Positions 7,913 through 15,665 of a stretch of 40,073 nt of DNA are shown here, one piece after another. The stretch covers positions 1 through 40,073 of the forward strand of contig CADEEC010000010.1 in the NCBI GenBank assembly GCA_902826255.1, read 5' to 3'. Numbering within the stretch: the first letter of the stretch is position 1; each line of letters begins with the position of its first letter. A model generated the notes under the pieces. That model saw only the letters and a list, made by a program, of their open reading frames with translations. It did no database searches and was not told the DNA's origin. Source of the stretch: an uncultured Hyphomicrobiales bacterium (GTDB lineage Bacteria; Pseudomonadota; Alphaproteobacteria; Rhizobiales; Hyphomicrobiaceae). The translations under genes were made by a program, and so were the position numbers.

Positions 7913-8839
7913 GTGCATCGATTCTTCAGTTCCCAGGCTGCGGCCTACGTCTTCCTGCCGTTGGCTGCAGCCTGCTGGGCAGGCAACCATATCGTCGCAC
8001 GGGCCGTCGGGGGACATGTGCCGCCGGCAAGCCTTGGCGTGGCGCGCTGGATTCTCGTTGCCCTGATCGTGCTGCCTTTCGCCTGGCCCCATCTCAAGGC
8101 CGATTGGCCGGTATTGAAGCGCCAGCCCGGCATCATGCTTCTGCTCGCCATCACGGGCGGCGCCGCGTTCGCGACCCTGCAGTTCGTTGCACTTCAGTAC
8201 ACGACGGCGCTCAACATGGGTGTGGTAGGCTCCGTTGCGCCCGCCTTCATCGTCGCAGCGAGCTGGCTCCTGTTTCGGGATCGCTTGAACGCGATCCAGC
8301 TCACGGGTGTCATGATCTCGTTGTCGGGCGTGCTCGCCATCGTCAGCCGGCTCGACATCACGCGGCTCGCCAGCCTCAGCTTCAATGCCGGCGATCTGAT
8401 CATCCTCGCCAACATGGTGTTCTGGGCGATCTATTCGGCCTGCCTGCGCCTGCGGCCGGCCGTCCATCCCATGACCTTCATGCTGGCGATGGCGATCATC
8501 GCGGGGCTCAGCAATCTGCCTTTTGCCGCCGCCGAGTATGTGTACGCGTACAGGCTGCAGAGCACCGGCCTCACCCTGATGGCGCTGCTTTACTCCACGC
8601 TGATCACAACGTTGCTTGCCTACTTCGCCTGGGCCAAGGGCATCGACATCGTGGGCGCCCCGCGCGCGAGTGCCTTCCTGCACACCATCCCCGTGTTCAG
8701 CGCGATCCTGGCGACGACGATCCTCGGCGAGAGGATCGAGCTGTTCCACATCATCGGCTTTGCGCTGATCCTGGGCGGCGTCACCCTGGCCGCACGCCCG
8801 ACCGCCAAGCAGAAGGCGGCTGGGACACAGACGTCGTAG
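7913..8839 (+). CDS. EamA/DMT-family metabolite exporter
   Basis: A 308-residue inner-membrane protein of the drug/metabolite transporter superfamily. About ten hydrophobic helices form two tandem EamA repeats of about 140 residues: the first contains VFLPLAAACWAGNHIVARAV and FVALQYTTALNMGVVGSVAPAF, the second NMVFWAIYSACLRLRP and GAPRASAFLHTIPVFSAIL with the terminal GFALILGG. Such proteins export amino acids, nucleosides or drugs; the substrate is not predictable. The start is GTG 7913 with GGGGCAGG just upstream; I found no better in-frame ATG. It is divergent from the TetR/COQ9-like gene (204 bases) and convergent, nine bases apart, with the receiver-domain gene. Confidence 0.92.
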   Translation: MHRFFSSQAAAYVFLPLAAACWAGNHIVARAVGGHVPPASLGVARWILVALIVLPFAWPHLKADWPVLKRQPGIMLLLAITGGAAFATLQFVALQYTTALNMGVVGSVAPAFIVAASWLLFRDRLNAIQLTGVMISLSGVLAIVSRLDITRLASLSFNAGDLIILANMVFWAIYSACLRLRPAVHPMTFMLAMAIIAGLSNLPFAAAEYVYAYRLQSTGLTLMALLYSTLITTLLAYFAWAKGIDIVGAPRASAFLHTIPVFSAILATTILGERIELFHIIGFALILGGVTLAARPTAKQKAAGTQTS

Positions 8840-8848
8840 CCTCGCGCC

Positions 8849-9214
8849 CTAGGCGGTGCCGGCGCCGACGAACTTCGTGCGCAGCGACTCGCGATCGAAC
8901 GGCTTGATGACGTAGTCGTCCGCGCCGGCCGCGATCGTGCGGGTGATGTCGGCGGCATCGTTCTCGGTCGTGCAATAGACGACCATGGTCTTCTTGCCGT
9001 TCGGCAATCCGCGCAGCGTGGACAGGAATTCGACGGTGCCCATGCCGGGCATGTAGTAGTCCAGCATGATCGCATCGGGCATCTGCTGCTGGCATTGATC
9101 CAGCGCCGCCTGACCGTGCTCGGCCTCGCTCACCTCGAGCTTGAGGCCCTCGAGGATGCGGCGCGCAACTTTGCGCACGACGCTGGAGTCATCCACAACA
9201 AGGCATGTTTTCAT
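8849..9214 (-). CDS. Single-domain CheY-like response regulator, chpT neighbour
   Basis: A 121-residue stand-alone receiver domain with no output domain. All signalling residues are present: D8/D9, phospho-acceptor D52 in MLDYYMPG, T82 in YCTTEND and K104 in VIKPFD. CTTEND and the IKPFD ending are typical of a CheY subgroup common in alphaproteobacteria. ATG 9214 is preferred over the in-frame start at 9247 because MKTCLVVDD is the normal N-terminus of such receivers. It lies 114 bases downstream of chpT on the same strand. I infer that it may be a phosphate acceptor, sink or modulator in the ChpT phosphorelay, or part of chemotaxis; no che genes lie nearby. Confidence 0.9.
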   Translation of the reverse strand: MKTCLVVDDSSVVRKVARRILEGLKLEVSEAEHGQAALDQCQQQMPDAIMLDYYMPGMGTVEFLSTLRGLPNGKKTMVVYCTTENDAADITRTIAAGADDYVIKPFDRESLRTKFVGAGTA

Positions 9215-9328
9215 GACGGCACCGGCAGCAGCATCCCCCGGCGGCAAGGAGCGTGCGCCCTGCTTGCCGCAGCAACGGCAAAGGTCGGCTACTTCGGTTA
9301 AGAATGTCTTGTGTGACGGCTGGCTGCG

Positions 9329-9970
9329 TCAGCGAACGGGCTTCGCCATCAGCAGCATGTCGACGCCGTCCTTGACGATCTCGACGCGCATGCCCGACGA
9401 CGCGGCGAGGCGCAGCGTGTAGTAGGCCTGGATCGACATGGCGTCGATCTGAGGCGGCGAGCCGTTCACGAAGTCGCCGAGATACTGAGGAGGGCGGGCG
9501 CCGGTACCGCGACAGCGCACCACGAACGTCGGGCTTTGCAGCGGGCCGGTGATGTTGACCTCGATCTCGCCGCCACGCGGTATCGCCGTCGGCGCGGCCG
9601 CAATGAGGTTGAGCAGCAGCTTCACCCGGTCTTTCAGCATTTGGCCGGGGATGCCGCGCCAGATGAGCTTGTGCTTGCCCGCTCCGATCAACCCCCGGCT
9701 CAGCTTCTCTGCGCTGCTGAGCTCGATTTCCGAGCCCGCGGACCCTGCCGCTCCGAACGCGAAGCGCGCAAACTGCAGACGCGCGGATGCCGTTTCGGTG
9801 ACATTGCGGATGACGTTGAGCGCGTAGTCCTTGGCCTGGGCGTCGTCCTCCTCGTTGAGGATCTCCAGACCGTTGTTGATGGCACTGACGGGGCCGATGA
9901 TGTCGTGACAGATCTTGCTCGAGATCAGTGCCGCCAGCTCCAGGTCACTGGGGTGGGCGCGCTCGCTCAT
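9329..9970 (-). CDS. chpT: ChpT histidine phosphotransferase
   Basis: A 213-residue histidine phosphotransferase. In Caulobacter ChpT carries phosphate from the hybrid kinase CckA to the cell-cycle regulators CtrA and CpdR. The hallmark is the DHp-like first helix ALISSKICHDIIGPVSAINN with phospho-accepting H22 and the DIIGP signature. The C-terminal half is a degenerate kinase-like ATPase fold (LLLNLIAAAPTAIPRGG; GSPPQIDAMSIQAYYTLRLAASSG) without the ATP-binding G boxes, as expected for ChpT. The ATG at 9970 has GAGGG about eight bases upstream. Neighbours are a CheY-like receiver downstream and, divergently, cysQ across about 250 bases. Confidence 0.93.
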   Translation of the reverse strand: MSERAHPSDLELAALISSKICHDIIGPVSAINNGLEILNEEDDAQAKDYALNVIRNVTETASARLQFARFAFGAAGSAGSEIELSSAEKLSRGLIGAGKHKLIWRGIPGQMLKDRVKLLLNLIAAAPTAIPRGGEIEVNITGPLQSPTFVVRCRGTGARPPQYLGDFVNGSPPQIDAMSIQAYYTLRLAASSGMRVEIVKDGVDMLLMAKPVR

Positions 9971-10217
9971 CAAATGGCCCTCATATGGCGGTCTTGTGGG
10001 CTACCAGGCTGGGCTGAGCGCTGAAGATCGCGACGCTCGCCAACGCGAACAGCTTGCGCATTTTTCGAGTCTTGATACACGCTTCGCTCCGTGCCTGCCA
10101 AGCAAACCCGTCCAGGTTGCCTGAAGGTATTGTTTTTTCGTCACAACGCTTCGCGCTCGGTCATCCACAATGCCACCCTGACCGCCGGCGGAGCCGAATC
10201 AGGGGCAGGCAACAACC

Positions 10218-11039
10218 ATGGATGACAACGACATCCGCGCGCTTGCCGAAGGGCTGCTTGGCACGGCGCTGGCGGCGGCGCGCATCCAGATGTCGCATTT
10301 TGCGGCGGGCGTGACGGCAGTGATCAAGAGCGACAACTCGCCGGTCACGATCGCCGATCGCGAATCGGAGGCCCTGATCCTCGATGCGCTGGCACGAGTC
10401 GCACCCGGCATCCCGGTAGTGTCGGAGGAGGCGGCGGCCGAGGGGCACGTCCCTGCCGTCGAGGACAGGTTCTTCCTGGTCGATCCGCTGGACGGAACGA
10501 AGCCGTATCTGCGGCGCGAGCCATACTTCACCATCAACATCGCCATGATCGAGAACGGAAGGCCGGTGTTCGGCCTCGTCTATGCGCCGGCGATTCCCGA
10601 TTTCTTCGTGACGCTGGGCACCGGTCTCGCGGCCGCCACACGGTTGCCGCCGTCGAGCACGGCTCAGACCCTCGGCGAGTTGCAGCTTGAAACGCTGCGC
10701 ACGCGCCCCGCCGATGCGGCAGCGCTCAAGGCGCTCACCAGCCAGTCCCACCTCAACACCGAGACGCGGCGGTTCCTCGACGGCTACACGGTGGCCGACC
10801 GCCGGGCGATCTCATCATCGCTCAAATTCGGGATGCTGGCGCGCGGAGAGGCGGACGTCTATCCGCGGGTGGGGCCCACCAGCGAGTGGGATACCGCAGC
10901 GGGACATGCGGTGCTGGCGGCGGCCGGCGGCACGGTGCTGACGCTCGGCGGTCTGCCCCTGAATTATGGCAAGCCCGGATTCAAAAACCCCAACTTCGTG
11001 GCCTGGGCGAACGCCCCCCTGGCGCCAAGCCGCGTGTAG
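10218..11039 (+). CDS. cysQ: 3'(2'),5'-bisphosphate nucleotidase CysQ
   Basis: A 273-residue inositol-monophosphatase-superfamily enzyme. CysQ hydrolyses 3'-phosphoadenosine 5'-phosphate (PAP) to AMP, relieving inhibition during sulfate assimilation. Mg2+ site motifs are visible: SPVTIADRESE (about 41-51), the acidic pair E70/E71, VDPLDGTK (about 88-95) and GPTSEWDTAAGHAVL near residue 220. The common DGTKEF is DGTKPY here. Length fits CysQ. ATG 10218 follows GCAGG at eight bases. No sulfate-assimilation genes are in the window, so the substrate assignment rests on the family alone. Confidence 0.93.
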   Translation: MDDNDIRALAEGLLGTALAAARIQMSHFAAGVTAVIKSDNSPVTIADRESEALILDALARVAPGIPVVSEEAAAEGHVPAVEDRFFLVDPLDGTKPYLRREPYFTINIAMIENGRPVFGLVYAPAIPDFFVTLGTGLAAATRLPPSSTAQTLGELQLETLRTRPADAAALKALTSQSHLNTETRRFLDGYTVADRRAISSSLKFGMLARGEADVYPRVGPTSEWDTAAGHAVLAAAGGTVLTLGGLPLNYGKPGFKNPNFVAWANAPLAPSRV

Positions 11040-11095
11040 CCGCCTTGCACGGTGAGCCGGAGATGAACGCGCCAGCCACACTTTCGTAACACTTT

Positions 11096-11110
11096 CTAAG
11101 GATTCTTTAG
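11096..11110 (+). promoter_or_regulatory. Candidate CtrA-like site upstream of eipA
   Basis: A symmetric CTAA-N7-TTAG element lies about 57-71 bases upstream of the eipA start. The alphaproteobacterial CtrA site is TTAA-N7-TTAA, so each half-site here has one mismatch and the spacing is exact. eipA is a reported CtrA target in Brucella. The match is weak on its own. Confidence 0.3.
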
Positions 11111-11166
11111 GGGTAACGGGCGAGTCGCGCGCGTGCGCGCTGTTCATCAACGAACCGGGTGCTCCC

Positions 11167-11928
11167 ATGTCGGCCAAACGCGGATTCCTGGCGCTGCTGT
11201 GCGCTACGCTGATCGGTCTCCCAATTCTGCTGTGGGCGGGCGCGGCCCCTACCCAGGGCCAGCAATACCAGCCCTATCCGCCGCCGCGGGACGACGCCTA
11301 CAGGCCGGCACCGCCGCCGAGCCAGCAGCCCTACTATCCGCCGAGCTCGAAGCCCTATTCCGGCCCTGGCCAACCCTACGAGGCGCCGCCGCCCGGGCCT
11401 GCGCGTTATGATCGCTATGACAACGCGCCGCCGGGGCCTTACGACAACACGTATTCCTCCAACGAGATCGTCCAGGCCGGCCACATGTTCTTCGGCTCGG
11501 TCACCAAGGGCCTGGCGGCCGTGGTCGAGTATGCGTTCCAGCAACAGGGGCGGCCGAACGGCTACATTCTCGGCCAGGATGCGGGCGGCGCGTTTATCGC
11601 CGGTCTGCGCTACGGCGAGGGCATCCTCTACACCAAGGACGCCGGCAACCACCGCGTCTACTGGCAGGGGCCCTCCATCGGTTATGACGTGGGCGGCGAC
11701 GGCTCCAAGGTAATGGTGCTCGTTTACAATCTGCGCGACCCCGAGGAGATCTATCGCCGGTTCGGCGGCGTCGACGGGTCTGCCTATATGGTCGGCGGCG
11801 TGGGGCTGACGTTCCAGAAGAACGGCCGGATCGTAACCGCACCGATTCGAACAGGAATCGGGCTTCGTCTGGGTGCCAACGTGGGCTATTTGAAGTATAC
11901 GCGGGCACCGACCTGGATGCCGTTCTAG
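11167..11928 (+). CDS. eipA: EipA, DUF1134 envelope integrity protein
   Basis: A 253-residue secreted protein. Residues 1-32 form a signal peptide ending near GAAPTQGQQ. Residues about 33-95 are a low-complexity linker rich in Pro, Tyr and Gln (repeated YPPP, APPPS, YYPP and PPPGP). The DUF1134 domain follows (about 98-253): EIVQAGHMFFGSVTKGLAAVVEYAF, GYILGQDAGGAFIAGLRYGEGILYT, GGDGSKVMVLVYNL and a terminal glycine-rich GIGLRLGANVGYLKY. In Brucella, EipA is a periplasmic small beta-barrel needed for envelope stress resistance and virulence. The long Pro/Tyr linker could span periplasm or bind peptidoglycan, which is inference. The ATG at 11167 has no strong ribosome site. Confidence 0.92.
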   Translation: MSAKRGFLALLCATLIGLPILLWAGAAPTQGQQYQPYPPPRDDAYRPAPPPSQQPYYPPSSKPYSGPGQPYEAPPPGPARYDRYDNAPPGPYDNTYSSNEIVQAGHMFFGSVTKGLAAVVEYAFQQQGRPNGYILGQDAGGAFIAGLRYGEGILYTKDAGNHRVYWQGPSIGYDVGGDGSKVMVLVYNLRDPEEIYRRFGGVDGSAYMVGGVGLTFQKNGRIVTAPIRTGIGLRLGANVGYLKYTRAPTWMPF

Positions 11929-12033
11929 CTTGGGCTTCGAAGGCCTGACTGAGAATTCGGCGTGACGGTTGCGACCCGGAGCCGTACTTTGAGACGCATC
12001 GCGCGAGCACGTCGCGCCGCGTGAAGCCGAGGT

Positions 12034-13215
12034 GTGCTGTTGATTTCGGTTCAATCCGGCATGTTGCTGGCGCTGGGCTTCCTCGTGGCGAGCCTGCTCG
12101 GCTTGCTGCTCGCGTCCGCGTTCTGGTCGCGTGCGGTGCGGCTCACCACGGCAAAGCTCAAGCAATCGATGCCGGTGAGCGAGCCCGAAATCCGGGCCGA
12201 CCGCGACAGGCTCAAGGCCGAGTACGCCGTCAAGGTGCACAAGCTCGCCGCGCAACTCGAGCAGGCCAAGCTCGAGCGGGCGCGCCATCTGATCGAGATC
12301 AACCGGCGCGACGCAAACATTTCGGCGCTGGAGACCGGCGCGGTCGGCATCAAGGCCGAGCTCGAGGAAAACCAGAACGCACGCCGCGTGCTGGAGCAGA
12401 CGGTTGCGGACCGGCTGCCCAGGGTTGAGGCCCGACTGGCGGAGGCCAAGCGGCTGCTTTTTCAGCGCGACCGCGAGATTGCCGAACTCACGCAGAACCC
12501 GCAGCGGGCCAAGGCGGACGGTACCGGCGCCGCAGCCGCCCAGAACCTCGAACTGAACGCGCTGAAAGAGAAAATCCACGACCAGTCCGGAACCATCGAC
12601 ACGCTGCGGCGGCAGATCGAGCTATCCGCATCCGCGCGCGGCACGGGCGCTCAGCCCGCCGTCGAGGCAGACGAAGCGCTGCTGCAGTCCAAGCTGGAGG
12701 ATCAGGCGGCCGACATCGCCCGGCTCAAGGCGGCGCTCGAGGCGTTCGAGAAGCCCGGCAGATCAGGTCTTCTCGGCGGCGGCAACAAGCAGGCGCTCAA
12801 AGCCCGGGCCGAATCGGCCGAGGCTCAGGTGGACCGGCAGGCGGCAACGATCGAGAAGCTGCGCGCAGACCTGGCCATGACACATCAGCGCCTGGCGCGG
12901 CAGGCCGCCCATTTCAAGGAGACGACGCACAGGCCTGGCGCCGCCGAAGCACCGGAGCCGCGCGAGACATCGGAGCGCCGCCGCAACCTCGTGGACCGGG
13001 TGGCGTACGTGCGCCCCTCGCTGAGAGGCGACGTGGACGCGGGCATTGCGCCGGTCGAGGCGGCAACTGCCAACGGAAACGGCAGCAACGGCGCGGACGG
13101 CGAAAAACAGGAACACGCCGCGGTCGCAGAGATGCCCCAAACACCGTCGATAGAAAGCAAGCCGAGAATGCGCTTGCTCGATCGTCTAACGGACATGCGC
13201 AAGTCCGGTTCGTAA
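12034..13215 (+). CDS. Membrane-anchored coiled-coil protein, function unknown
   Basis: A 393-residue protein I recognise only as a conserved type in Rhizobiales. One N-terminal membrane helix (about residues 8-32, MLLALGFLVASLLGLLLASAFW) is followed by the basic stretch SRAVRLTTAKL and then long heptad-rich helices to about residue 310 (many Lys/Arg/Glu/Leu with QLEQAKLERARHL, RVEARLAEAKRL and KLEDQAADIARLKAAL). The last about 80 residues are low-complexity and basic, including KPRMRLLDRLTDMRKSG. The start is unsettled: GTG 12034, TTG 12040 (best spacing to GAGG) or ATG 12061. It is 34 bases upstream of the tail-anchored acidic protein and probably co-transcribed. A structural or division-related envelope role is possible. 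Confidence 0.85.
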   Translation: MLLISVQSGMLLALGFLVASLLGLLLASAFWSRAVRLTTAKLKQSMPVSEPEIRADRDRLKAEYAVKVHKLAAQLEQAKLERARHLIEINRRDANISALETGAVGIKAELEENQNARRVLEQTVADRLPRVEARLAEAKRLLFQRDREIAELTQNPQRAKADGTGAAAAQNLELNALKEKIHDQSGTIDTLRRQIELSASARGTGAQPAVEADEALLQSKLEDQAADIARLKAALEAFEKPGRSGLLGGGNKQALKARAESAEAQVDRQAATIEKLRADLAMTHQRLARQAAHFKETTHRPGAAEAPEPRETSERRRNLVDRVAYVRPSLRGDVDAGIAPVEAATANGNGSNGADGEKQEHAAVAEMPQTPSIESKPRMRLLDRLTDMRKSGS

Positions 13216-13249
13216 TACCGCTATTCGGCAAAGAGGTGCTGGGGCCGCA

Positions 13250-14164
13250 ATGCCTGATCCGCAAGTCATCGATGCCAAGGACGGCGAAGCCGACGCGCAC
13301 GCCGAGGATCATGGCGCGGAGGCCGAGGTGCCCGCCACCCGCACGCCTGCACATGACGTGCAACGCGGCGTTCCCGTGCTGAGGCTGGTCGAAACCGTCC
13401 GCGCGCCGCAGCGGGCCGATCCGTTCGACGATCTGCAGCCCATGCTCGACTTGCGGTTTCCAGAACCTCCCGCAAACGCGGAAAGCAATGCGCGCGAAGA
13501 AATCACCATCGCACCCGCGCAAGACGACGAGCCGGGTGCCGTCGCGCTGGTCGAGCAGACGGCAACAGCGCTGTGCGTGGAAGCGCTGGAAAGCGCGCCC
13601 ACCCTGATTGTCGAGACCTCAGAAGTTCTGGCTGAGGTGGTGGAGGATGCGCCGCTTGCAGCGGCGGACACTGGTGACGATCTGGCCGGCGCGCACCCCC
13701 CGGTGGAACTTGTTGCACTGGACCTCAATCCCGCGGCCGATCCTGACCACGGCGAACCGACACCGCCGGCAGAAGGCGATGCGCCCACCGGCGCCGACGA
13801 CCGGCCCGCTCCGGAATGGGATGCCGCGCAGCAGATCGCCAGCGAGGCCGACGCGACTGCGCAAGCGCTGGAAAACCTGAAGCATCTCATTGCGCACAGA
13901 ATGCCGGGCATTGAACCCGACGCGTCGCCGCCGGACGAGGAGGGGGTGCAGCCGCCGCCGATCCAGGCGTTCGCGGCTCCGCCGCCTGCCGCATTGGCGG
14001 ACGACGCGGAACATGACACTCGCCTGGAGCCGATCGAGCTTGCGGCCTTTGCCGGCGAGGCCCACCACGCCCGCCGCAACCCCGCCTGGCCGGGTTTTCT
14101 TGCGGGCTTCATGGCCTCCTGGGCAATCGGCGCCGCGCTGTACGCTTATCTGGTGTTTGCCTGA
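13250..14164 (+). CDS. Acidic Ala/Pro-rich protein with a C-terminal membrane anchor
   Basis: A 304-residue protein of no recognised family. Most of it (residues 1-275) is low-complexity, rich in Ala, Asp, Glu and Pro, and strongly acidic, consistent with a disordered cytoplasmic region. One short helix-like segment stands out near residue 200 (AQQIASEADATAQALENLKHLIAHRMPG) and might bind a partner. The end, from about residue 277, is HHARRNPAWPGFLAGFMASWAIGAALYAYLVFA with one transmembrane helix and almost no tail, so the protein is probably tail-anchored. It follows the coiled-coil membrane protein closely on the same strand. Confidence 0.82.
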   Translation: MPDPQVIDAKDGEADAHAEDHGAEAEVPATRTPAHDVQRGVPVLRLVETVRAPQRADPFDDLQPMLDLRFPEPPANAESNAREEITIAPAQDDEPGAVALVEQTATALCVEALESAPTLIVETSEVLAEVVEDAPLAAADTGDDLAGAHPPVELVALDLNPAADPDHGEPTPPAEGDAPTGADDRPAPEWDAAQQIASEADATAQALENLKHLIAHRMPGIEPDASPPDEEGVQPPPIQAFAAPPPAALADDAEHDTRLEPIELAAFAGEAHHARRNPAWPGFLAGFMASWAIGAALYAYLVFA

Positions 14165-14281
14165 CAAGGCCAGCCGCACTGACGCCACCACAGCCGGCCA
14201 GACCACGCGCGGCACCCCTTGCGCTGACGGCTCGTCCCTGATTGTCTCGCCCGGCACTTTCCCAGCCAGGCCGCGACAGTC

Positions 14282-15622
14282 ATGCCCTCCACCGTCTTCG
14301 ACTCCGCCATCTTTCGCGACATGTTCGGCACGCCGGCCATGCGCGAGATCTTCTCGGATGAAGGCGCCGTCGCGCGCTACGTGGCGGTCGAAGTGGCGCT
14401 GGCCGCGGCCGAGGCACGCACAGGCCTGATCCCGAAGGATGCAGCCGACGCCATCCGCCAGAAGGCTGACGCCAAGAGCCTCGACCTGTCCAAGCTGAAG
14501 GCGGAAACGGACCTCGTCGGCTATCCGATCGTTGGCGTCGTGCATCAGCTTGCCAAGCAGTGCGGCGAGGCGGGCCGCTACGTGCACTGGGGCGCGACCA
14601 CCCAGGACATCATGGACACGGCAACCGTGCTGCAGGTGCGCGATGCGCTGGCGCTGGTGGACGCGGACCTGGCGGCGATCGAAACCGCGCTGAAGGGATT
14701 GGCAGAGAAACACCGCAGCACTGTGATGGCGGGGCGCACGCATCTCCAGCACGCGCTGCCCGTCACCTTCGGCTACAAGGCCGCCATCTGGCTCGGCATG
14801 CTGCAGCGGCACCGGCAACGGCTCGCCGAATTGAAGCCGCGCGCCCTCGTCGGCCAGTTCGCCGGCGCGGCGGGGACCCTGGCGTCGCTGGGCGACAAGG
14901 GCCTCGCGGTGCACGACGCGCTGATGGACGAGCTCGGCCTCGGCAAGGCGACTGTGCCGTGGCATGTGGCGCGCGACGGGCTTGCTGAAACGGTGTCGTT
15001 CCTGGCGCTGGTGGGCGGCAGCCTCGGCAAGATCGCGACCGACGTCATGCTGATGATGCAGACGGAGGTGGCCGAGGCGTTCGAGCCGTTCCTGCAGGGC
15101 CGCGGCTCGTCCTCCACCATGCCGCAGAAGCGCAATCCGATCTCGTGCGAGCTGATCGTGGCCTCCAGCCGGATCGTGCGGCAGAGCGCGGGCCTGATGC
15201 TGGATGCGATGCTTGCCGACCACGAGCGCGCGACGGGCCCGTGGCACCTGGAGTGGGTGGCGCTGCCGGAGGCCTTCATCGCCTCGTCGGGCGCGCTACG
15301 GCAGGCCCGCTTCATGCTGGAAGGGCTGATCGTCGATGCGGGCCGCATGCGCCGCAACCTCGACCTCACGGGCGGGCTGATCGTCGCGGAGGCGGTGATG
15401 ATGGCGCTCGCGCAGCACACCGGCCGGCAGACCGCGCACGACGTGGTGTACGGCGCATGCCGCGCCGCCCTCGACAAGGGCACGACGCTGCTCGCGGAGC
15501 TGGAGCGCGATGGCGAGGTGACCAAGCATCTCGACAAGGCTGCTCTGACCGCGCTCACAGACCCGGTGAACTACCTCGGCTCGACGCAGGCGATGATCGA
15601 TCGGGCGATGAAGCCTAGGTAG
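14282..15622 (+). CDS. Class II fumarase/adenylosuccinate-lyase superfamily enzyme (PcaB-like)
   Basis: A 446-residue lyase of the fumarase/aspartase/argininosuccinate lyase superfamily. The signature SSSTMPQKRNPISCE (the mobile catalytic Ser loop) is intact, as are HWGATTQDIMDT and AGRTHLQHALPVTFG, which carries the catalytic His region. The long C-terminal helices (WHLEWVALPEAFIASSGAL) resemble 3-carboxy-cis,cis-muconate cycloisomerases and related 'adenylosuccinate lyase family' enzymes more than PurB. No beta-ketoadipate or purine genes are adjacent, so the substrate is open. ATG 14282 begins MPSTVFDSAIFRDMFG, normal for the family. The gene is convergent with the diguanylate cyclase; a small hairpin (GGCGC/GCGCC near 15626-15641) may terminate transcription. 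Confidence 0.9.
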   Translation: MPSTVFDSAIFRDMFGTPAMREIFSDEGAVARYVAVEVALAAAEARTGLIPKDAADAIRQKADAKSLDLSKLKAETDLVGYPIVGVVHQLAKQCGEAGRYVHWGATTQDIMDTATVLQVRDALALVDADLAAIETALKGLAEKHRSTVMAGRTHLQHALPVTFGYKAAIWLGMLQRHRQRLAELKPRALVGQFAGAAGTLASLGDKGLAVHDALMDELGLGKATVPWHVARDGLAETVSFLALVGGSLGKIATDVMLMMQTEVAEAFEPFLQGRGSSSTMPQKRNPISCELIVASSRIVRQSAGLMLDAMLADHERATGPWHLEWVALPEAFIASSGALRQARFMLEGLIVDAGRMRRNLDLTGGLIVAEAVMMALAQHTGRQTAHDVVYGACRAALDKGTTLLAELERDGEVTKHLDKAALTALTDPVNYLGSTQAMIDRAMKPR

Positions 15623-15665
15623 CTTGGCGCCATCCAGCGCCGGCGAGATCGGTGTCGCGCGCTAG

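Noticed and set aside
14282..15622. purB (adenylosuccinate lyase) assignment
   Set aside because: The C-terminal pattern is closer to PcaB-like lyases and the gene is not with purine genes; substrate left open.
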